Origin: JAUUZT01 sp964654015
GTDB taxonomy: Bacteria; Chloroflexota; Dehalococcoidia; GIF9; AB-539-J10
Assembly: GCA_964654015.1 (NCBI GenBank)
Contig: CAZZHQ010000111.1
Span: 1 to 7,978, forward strand
Length of the DNA: 7,978 nucleotides
Reading direction: 5' to 3'
Under the pieces are notes generated by a model. The model worked only from the letters and a program-made list of their open reading frames with translations, did no database searches and was not told the DNA's origin. The position numbers and the translations under genes were made by a program. Of the stretch, positions 1 to 6,200 are shown in pieces. Positions within the stretch are counted from its first letter, which is position 1. Every line of letters starts with the position of its first letter.

Positions 1-2243
1 TCATACCCCCGCTCACCGAACCGTACACCTTTCATCTGTCAGCCATTGATGGAGCACGGCTTTGGCTGGACAACCGGCTATTGGTCGATGCGTGGGGGAA
101 CAAACCCTTTGGCGTCTTTGACAGCCAGCCGGTAGAGTTCAAAGCCGGTCGGCGCCATGCCCTGAGATTGGAATATTCGGAGAAAGGGGGCCGGGCCGGG
201 ATCAAGCTGGCTTGGAGCAGTCCTTCGACCGTGGTGGAGATCATTCCAAAAGCCCGGTTGTATTCGCAAATAAAGGACCAGGACCAGGATGGGATGCCGG
301 ACGATTGGGAGACCGAATACGGTTTGAATCCGCAGGATCCAGCCGATGCGAAGGGGGACTTGGACCAGGATGGGCTGACCAATTTGCAGGAGTATCAGGC
401 AGGATCGGACCCCACTAAAGCCGACACCGACGGGGATGGGATGCCGGATGTTTGGGAAGTAAAATATGGGCTGAGAGCGTATTATCCCAGCGATGCGATG
501 GGGGATTTGGATCGGGATGGATTGACGAACGGGGAAGAGTTTGAGTCTGGCACCAATCCCCAGAATACCGATACGGACGGGGATGGTTTGCTCGACGGGA
601 TGGAAGTCCATGAAACCAGGACGAACCCGGTGGAGATGGACATCACTGGTGTTCAGAATGTCTTGAAGATCAACTGTGTAGCTACTGTGGCGACACTGGG
701 GGAATGGAGGCCTCAGCGGTTGGGAATTTATTCAGTAAGTCCCCGAGGTTATGTCGAGTACCAATTCACCCTGCTCAAGGCCGATGTGTACCGGCTGGAG
801 ATTGAAGGCCGGGAACGGTTTTTCAGGACCCCAGTGATCCCGCAGCCATTACAGGTGTCCATCGATGGTGAAAACTTAGGTCGTTTGGGCTTGACTTATG
901 GCAACGGCACTAATGGCCTGGTGCATTGTTTTACCCCCTGGCTGCCGGTGGGTGAACATCGCGTGCGGATTTTCTGGGACAATGTTTATGCGCACAATTA
1001 TTCGCTGTTGCTGCAGGCTATCCGGTTGCAGGCCTTGCAGTCGGCGGATGCCAACCAGAACGGAATCAAAGACTGGGTTGAAAACTATCTCAAGTCGAAA
1101 AACGGGATGGAAGTGGTCGGCCAAAAAACGATGCCTTTCCCCATTCCCAGTTTTGTTTCGCCTTACTGCTTGGAAGGCCGCGGCGGTTTTTTGAGCATGA
1201 TGCAATTAGCCGTTGGCCAGACTAGTACAGCCGAGCAACCGGGTAGTGCAGCCCAAAAGTCTGTGGATTCGGCGAAAAAGTCGGTCCTCTCAGCCCAGGC
1301 GGTGAACGAGAGCGCGGTCAAGGCCCAACCGGGAGCTGGCAACCGGTGGTATGTGAACGTGCCGTTAATGGCTGACCAAGCCACGACGGTCAGCGCCTCT
1401 TTCCAGAATGGCGGGCTTAAACAGACCAACCAAATCATCTGGGAACCGCTTAATTTACTAGAAGCCGGCGATCTCATGATCCGCCAGGGGGATACACTCC
1501 GGATGGCGCTGATTGCGCCAAAGCCGGAAGGCGAGGGGGTCAAGGCGGAGATTGAGCTCGTGGGGGTGACCAACTACATCACCAAGCTCAAAGAAGATGT
1601 GTTTCACCGCTTTGATCAGACCGGCCAATTTACCCTTCGGGGGAGTTATAAAGGGCAGAATAATGAAACGATTAGCCGAAACATAAGCGTATCGGTGGTT
1701 TCAGCCGCCTTTAACGGTAATCCCGCTTGTTGGGTGGGCAAGCCCTACCTGTGGGAATGTCCGGACTTGCCGCCTGAAGCCGTCGTGGAGAATGATCCGC
1801 TCTTGAAGGTTGAACCGGCGGGCATTCTGCCTCAGGGCGGGCGCACATTGCGGTTGACTATAGATGCGGCCGAGCCGCGTTATGTGACGGCCCGTTTGGG
1901 TACCAATGGGCCGATCATGGCCAACGCTCGCATTAAAGGTTTCAATCTTTTCTCGGGTAGAGACTTGGGTGTAATTGTGGTCGAGCATCTTCCCGACGGT
2001 GGCCATATCATCGAGATGAAGATGCTTTTGGATGGCGTTCCCTCGGATATTCTTGTTCGCATAGAGATTTTTGTGGCCGGCATCACTTTTGATGATGGAA
2101 CGATTGTGAAAGAATTGACGGCAGCAGACTTTGATGCGTTAGGGCAGTGCGCGGTCCGCTTTATCCAACCAGCTACGGCTCGAACTGCCACATGCCATAG
2201 GACCAGGGTTTATCGGGCAGGCGTATTGGTTGGCGAGTTCTGA
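1..2243 (+). CDS. Large secreted PA14 / thrombospondin type 3 repeat / CBM-like surface protein, 5' truncated
   Basis: The frame is open from the window start (first full codon at 3) to TGA at 2241-2243, leaving 746 residues; the true start lies upstream. Residues 1-87 read as the end of a PA14 domain, a beta-sandwich often linked to glycan or ligand binding: YTFHLSAIDGARLWLDN is its typical strand. Residues about 92-213 are calcium-binding TSP3 repeats (DQDQDG, DTDGDG, GDLDQDG). About 219-346 resemble a carbohydrate-binding-module jelly roll (GYVEYQF, VSIDGENLG, PVGEHRVRIFWDN), followed by one more DxNxNGxxD-like loop (DANQNGIKDW). A Ser/Ala/Gln-rich linker (about 404-448) leads to roughly 300 beta-rich residues I do not recognise. 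There is no catalytic motif or membrane anchor in the visible part. The domains suggest an extracellular adhesin or matrix protein; the partner is unknown. A TTG at 81 is not the start, because PA14 sequence continues upstream. Gene 2 follows after 49 bp. Confidence 0.88.
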   Translation, partial: IPPLTEPYTFHLSAIDGARLWLDNRLLVDAWGNKPFGVFDSQPVEFKAGRRHALRLEYSEKGGRAGIKLAWSSPSTVVEIIPKARLYSQIKDQDQDGMPDDWETEYGLNPQDPADAKGDLDQDGLTNLQEYQAGSDPTKADTDGDGMPDVWEVKYGLRAYYPSDAMGDLDRDGLTNGEEFESGTNPQNTDTDGDGLLDGMEVHETRTNPVEMDITGVQNVLKINCVATVATLGEWRPQRLGIYSVSPRGYVEYQFTLLKADVYRLEIEGRERFFRTPVIPQPLQVSIDGENLGRLGLTYGNGTNGLVHCFTPWLPVGEHRVRIFWDNVYAHNYSLLLQAIRLQALQSADANQNGIKDWVENYLKSKNGMEVVGQKTMPFPIPSFVSPYCLEGRGGFLSMMQLAVGQTSTAEQPGSAAQKSVDSAKKSVLSAQAVNESAVKAQPGAGNRWYVNVPLMADQATTVSASFQNGGLKQTNQIIWEPLNLLEAGDLMIRQGDTLRMALIAPKPEGEGVKAEIELVGVTNYITKLKEDVFHRFDQTGQFTLRGSYKGQNNETISRNISVSVVSAAFNGNPACWVGKPYLWECPDLPPEAVVENDPLLKVEPAGILPQGGRTLRLTIDAAEPRYVTARLGTNGPIMANARIKGFNLFSGRDLGVIVVEHLPDGGHIIEMKMLLDGVPSDILVRIEIFVAGITFDDGTIVKELTAADFDALGQCAVRFIQPATARTATCHRTRVYRAGVLVGEF
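276..641 (+). repeat. In-gene 147-bp tandem repeat encoding 49-residue TSP3-type calcium-binding units
   Basis: Two full units (276-422 and 423-569) and a half unit (570-641) encode a repeat of exactly 49 residues. Each full unit has one loop of type DxDxDGMPDxWE, a GLxxxxPxDA spacer, and a second loop of type GDLDxDGLTNxxEF/Y. The half unit carries DTDGDGLLDG. The Asp-rich loops match bacterial thrombospondin type 3 repeats, which bind calcium and stiffen extracellular proteins. The DNA is conserved too: gatgggatgccgga occurs at 288 and 435, exactly 147 bases apart, which points to duplication within the gene. Confidence 0.88.
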
Positions 2244-2292
2244 AGCATTTATCCGCCGAATATATGCTCAGGTTGGGGAACTTGAAAAGACC
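2244..2292 (+). other. Short gap between genes 1 and 2, no terminator or promoter seen
   Basis: The 49 bp between the TGA of gene 1 and the ATG of gene 2 hold no hairpin followed by a T-run and no clear -35/-10 pair. The only purine-rich stretches before the ATG are ggttgggga (2271-2279) and gaaaag (2284-2289), both poor Shine-Dalgarno matches. The absence of a terminator favours co-transcription of genes 1 and 2. Confidence 0.5.
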
Positions 2293-3249
2293 ATGAAGAA
2301 CAAAATCATAGCTTGGATAGGGCTGGCGCTTTTGGTAGTCCTGGGCTGGAGTTGGCTTTGGCTTGGGTACCACAGCAGCCACCAGGTTCAGCCATCTTTT
2401 CGCCCCAAGATTAATTCTCAGGCTTTGCGAAAAAGTGCCCCGCAGACCAAGGTTTTTCAAATAGTGCCCGGCTCCGAAATTCCGGATTCCATTCGTCCGA
2501 TTATGGGATTGAACGGGGAAGATTATACCAAGCGCTCGAAAGCACTACAGGCCTTGGGTAATAATTTAAGTAGGTCTGAGATAGAAGCCCTTTATGCGCT
2601 TTTACTTTCCTCTGGCCAGCTCGAGTGTTCGCTACAAAACGAAGTGATCAATGCCTTGCGCGAGCAAACGACTCCTCCAACTGATCTGTTGGACGTGTTA
2701 AGTTATCTGCATCGCGATCCCCAGCAGAACCAGATGAGTCGCGATTATGCTTTGCAACATCTAGTGGCCGAATATGAGAAAAGCCCCACGAATGCAATAG
2801 TCAACCAGATTCCAGAGCTATTATGGGATGCCCTGCGCGTTACCAACAGTAGCACTGTCGGCACTGCGTTGTTGGGTCTACATCGGCTGTGCGGCGTAGA
2901 TCCGACCATAGATTCAAATAAGGTCAGCCAGGTGGCTCTGCAATTGACATTAGATGCCGCAACAGGTGAACTGGCCCGGATTACCGCTTTACAGGTCTGC
3001 GCCCAGCGGCGTCTTCATGATGTGCTCCCCACGGTCACAAATATGGCTCAGCATGCCGTCAGTCTTCCATTGCGTATTTCAGCCATTGCCGCGCTAGGTT
3101 ACTTAGGAGAAGAGCGCGAAAGGATGTTATTAGAAATGCTTTCAGCCGAAGGCAATGATTTCCTTCAACCAGCAATTAAATCCGCATTGAATCGTCTAAA
3201 TCGCCGATTGGGCACTTCACAATCTACTTTTAGATTATTTTATGAATAA
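2293..3249 (+). CDS. Membrane-anchored HEAT-like helical repeat protein of unknown function
   Basis: From ATG 2293 to TAA 3247-3249 this gives 318 residues. MKNKIIAWIGLALL opens a single hydrophobic segment (residues about 5-26, rich in Leu and Trp) after two lysines, so it is either an uncleaved anchor or a signal peptide; I see no lipobox cysteine. The body is alpha-helical. Helix-pair patterns at residues about 80-105 (KRSKALQALG), 131-141 and especially 223-306 (ARITALQVCAQRRL, then LRISAIAALGYLGEE) look like degenerate HEAT repeats, which usually serve as protein-binding scaffolds. No catalytic motif is visible. The frame also extends upstream to a TTG at 2230, inside gene 1. The ATG is preferred because the anchor starts there and the extension overlaps gene 1. 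The last 8 bases overlap the start of the Rhs gene, which suggests linked expression. It could instead be an unrelated lipid- or protein-binding helical protein. Confidence 0.8.
   Translation: MKNKIIAWIGLALLVVLGWSWLWLGYHSSHQVQPSFRPKINSQALRKSAPQTKVFQIVPGSEIPDSIRPIMGLNGEDYTKRSKALQALGNNLSRSEIEALYALLLSSGQLECSLQNEVINALREQTTPPTDLLDVLSYLHRDPQQNQMSRDYALQHLVAEYEKSPTNAIVNQIPELLWDALRVTNSSTVGTALLGLHRLCGVDPTIDSNKVSQVALQLTLDAATGELARITALQVCAQRRLHDVLPTVTNMAQHAVSLPLRISAIAALGYLGEERERMLLEMLSAEGNDFLQPAIKSALNRLNRRLGTSQSTFRLFYE
3242..3249 (+). promoter_or_regulatory. Stop/start overlap ATGAATAA, probable translational coupling
   Basis: The ATG of the Rhs gene (3242-3244) sits inside the end of gene 2, whose TAA is at 3247-3249. 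The bases just upstream (cttttagattatttt) are AT-rich with no Shine-Dalgarno-like GGAG. Initiation therefore probably depends on ribosomes finishing gene 2, or on a leaderless or low-structure mechanism. The ATG is supported by the signal peptide that begins immediately after it. Confidence 0.6.
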
Positions 3250-6200
3250 GTTCATATCCCATTATATTTGTGCGGCCTTCTTGTTCCTCATAGCATCCAC
3301 CGCAAGCCAGCAGGCTGCTTTGTGCAATGATCATGTAATGGAGTACTATGGTGAGTATGATCCAACTATTTCTAGCATTGCAATAAGCGATGCTCAGACT
3401 AAATGCGTTGACAAGGTTCTCACTGTTACTACCACCGTCGAGGAAACACCTGGTGGCACCATATACCATTGTAACAGTTGTGACCTTTACTCTACTAATG
3501 TTACCCATTTCGACAATTACACATATGAATACGTGTGGACTAAACCCGACGGGGTTACGGTTGCCATTACCCATTATCACATAGCAGGTCCCGATGATTG
3601 CTTTTTAGATGACGTTGACCAAGCTGGCAAATATACCGTAAAGGTTACTTTAACGGGATATGATAGTAGTAATGAACAACTCGGTGATCCTGAACCAAAT
3701 ACACGAGATATCGACGTTACCTGCTGCGACTGCGGCAATAGTGGTTGTGCGGAGAACCCTGGTGACACGACTGTACGCAATAAATGTGTGGACGTTGTAA
3801 TATCCTTAGGAATGAAGCAACTTAAAGCCATGCAAGTTGGGGTTCTGCATTTGAACGAAGAACAGCCAAGTACGGACCTTGCCACCCCGGACTTATTAAA
3901 GTATGAGGGGGAACCTCAGGGAAATGGTGTGGATGTGGTATACGTTAATGGGGTCTTAAGCCAGGTGAAGGTTCCTCAAGGGCTCGCTGATATCCAGACA
4001 ATAGATTCGTATAAGTATGAGGTAAGAATCTACACCAATGCGAGCGGCTCAACGGGAGGTCCTTATACACCAATAGGCGATATGGTATCTAAAACGGTCA
4101 TTGAAAATCCGGACGGCAGCGTCAGCACTAATAATCTCAAGGTGAGCCATATTGTGGGTGGCGACACTAAGGTGAGCTTATTTGAATGGGATCCAGAAAA
4201 CAGCCGCTGGAGTTTAAAAACCGGGGTAAATCCAACGAACCCCTCATCGTATTTGAAGAAAGAACGGTTAACGAAGCAGTGGGATGGGGATATCCGAATA
4301 GAAACAAGAGAAATACTAGACGGGAGCAGTTCCCTGGTAAAGAAGACTACACAATATTATCAGACTTTCGGAGGGATCGAAAGCCTTATTTCCCAGATCG
4401 AGGATCCAGACAGTTTAGCATTGACCACGACCAATACCTATTATGATAATGGCAAATTAAAACAGATTCTCCGCCCGGACGGTTCCTGGGAGTATTATTT
4501 CTACAATACAGGAGGTTGCCCGACCACAGTATATTCGACATACGGGAACCAGGGCCCGACGACTAACTCCTCGCTTTGCCGAACCGTGGAATATTACTAC
4601 ACTCCTGAGGGCACGGGGGATGACGGCTCGGTTAGGCCCTCCCATCCGCGTAAAGTGTTTGAAAAAACAGCGGGGATGGAAATCAGTCGCACCTATTATG
4701 TCATTCTGGCGGGCGAAGAGCAGGAAATCCGTTGCCCGACCGAGCAAGCTGGCTGGGATAATACGAATAATTTGGTCACGATCACCAAAACCTACACTAG
4801 CGGTGCCTTTATTGGTAAAGTGCAGAGCATACAGCGGCCGGATGGAACGATGGATTTTTACGTATATTCTGACAATGAGCAAGGCACTGAACGCACAACC
4901 ATTGTCTCGTCTGGCGAACCTAATGAAGGGAAAACGGATATTTCCGATGGAACCGTGACTGTTACCATGACAGGCACTGCTGGTGAAACCCTTACCCGGA
5001 CCGTCACCGATTATTTGACGGGAATCGTTATTGAAAACGTTTCCTACAGCGATTTTGATGCCTTCAAACGGCCCGGTTTAATCACATATCTGGATGGCAC
5101 GCAAGAACAAATGACTTACGCCTGTTGCGGGCTGGACTCCAAGACCGACCGGATGGGAGTCAAAACCGAATATTATTATGATGAGTTGGGACGTATTTTT
5201 TCTACCCGGCGGAGCGGGGCGTACCAGGTTACCTCCTTTGATGCCGCTGGCAGGGTGATTTCTACCTCGCGGCTAAACACCAATGGCCAAGGAGTAATTA
5301 CCTTCAGTCTAACGCAATACGACCTGGCCGGCCGGCCCACAGCGAAAAGTGATGCCTTAGGCGCCATCAGCACCATTGCTTACAACATTGACGCCAATGG
5401 CACAACCGTTACCACTACCTATACCAACAGTAGCACCAGGATAGAGAATTACGCCAAGGACGGTTCACTGCTGGAACTGATTGGCACTGCGGTTCAACCC
5501 GTGCGCTACACCAATTATGTGGACGACGGTATCTATGAGATGGTGCACCTGGAGGTAAAGCTGGATGCAGATTACGAGGACACGAACGAGAAAATCGCTA
5601 CCTATTACGACAGAGTGGATCGGCCTTATAAAACGATTTATGGCGCTGGCACTAGCGTTTACAGCCAGGATTATTACAACCCCTATGGCCAGCGGTCAAA
5701 GCATGTTGATCCCGACGGCGTTACCACCCTTTACTTATACAACGGTAAAGGAGAACTGGAATATAGCGTCCTCGACGTAAATACAAACAGCGTTATTGAT
5801 TTCGGCGGAAGTGACCGGATTACGCAGACCGTCAACGACGTGGTGACGAATAGCACTTACCACCTTAATTTCCTACGCACTCGGACGTTCGTTTGGGCGA
5901 CAAATAACGTAAACTCTTCAAACCTGATTGCCAGCCAGGAAATCGCAGTTGAAGGCTTAATACGTTTGTCTACACAAAACGACCTGGTCAGCCAAAGCCA
6001 AACCACATTCACCACCAACAGCGGCATTGTTACTGTATCCGTGAAGAACACCGCCCCTGATAACACTTTTATTGTCAACCAATCGCAAAACGGCCTGCTC
6101 CTATCCACGACCAGTTACAGCTCAGACATTAACCAAATGGGTCAGACTTCTAAACAATATGACGAGTACAACCGCCTATGGAAAGTAACAGACGCCCGCA

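Noticed and set aside
81..83. TTG as the start codon of gene 1
   Set aside because: The frame is open to the window edge, and the upstream codons read as PA14 sequence (YTFHLSAIDGARLWLDN), so the protein clearly begins outside the window.
78..611. A 177-codon minus-strand frame with repeated Pro/Ile/Val/Gly patterns
   Set aside because: The repeats are the reverse complement of the TSP3 unit on the + strand; there is no independent coding evidence.
2230..2292. TTG start for gene 2, adding 21 residues
   Set aside because: It would overlap gene 1 and place a charged extension before the membrane segment. ATG 2293 begins a normal MKNK-type signal or anchor sequence.
3230..3885. Short frames on both strands over the start of the Rhs gene, suggesting a gene break or frameshift
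   Set aside because: A single + frame translates without a stop from 3242 through this region and stays in register with the Rhs motifs at the window end, so there is no frameshift. The short frames are shadows.
4186..4958. Small + strand frames at 4186-4446 and 4620-4958
   Set aside because: They are out of frame with the Rhs protein and have no recognisable content, while the overlapping Rhs frame is continuous.
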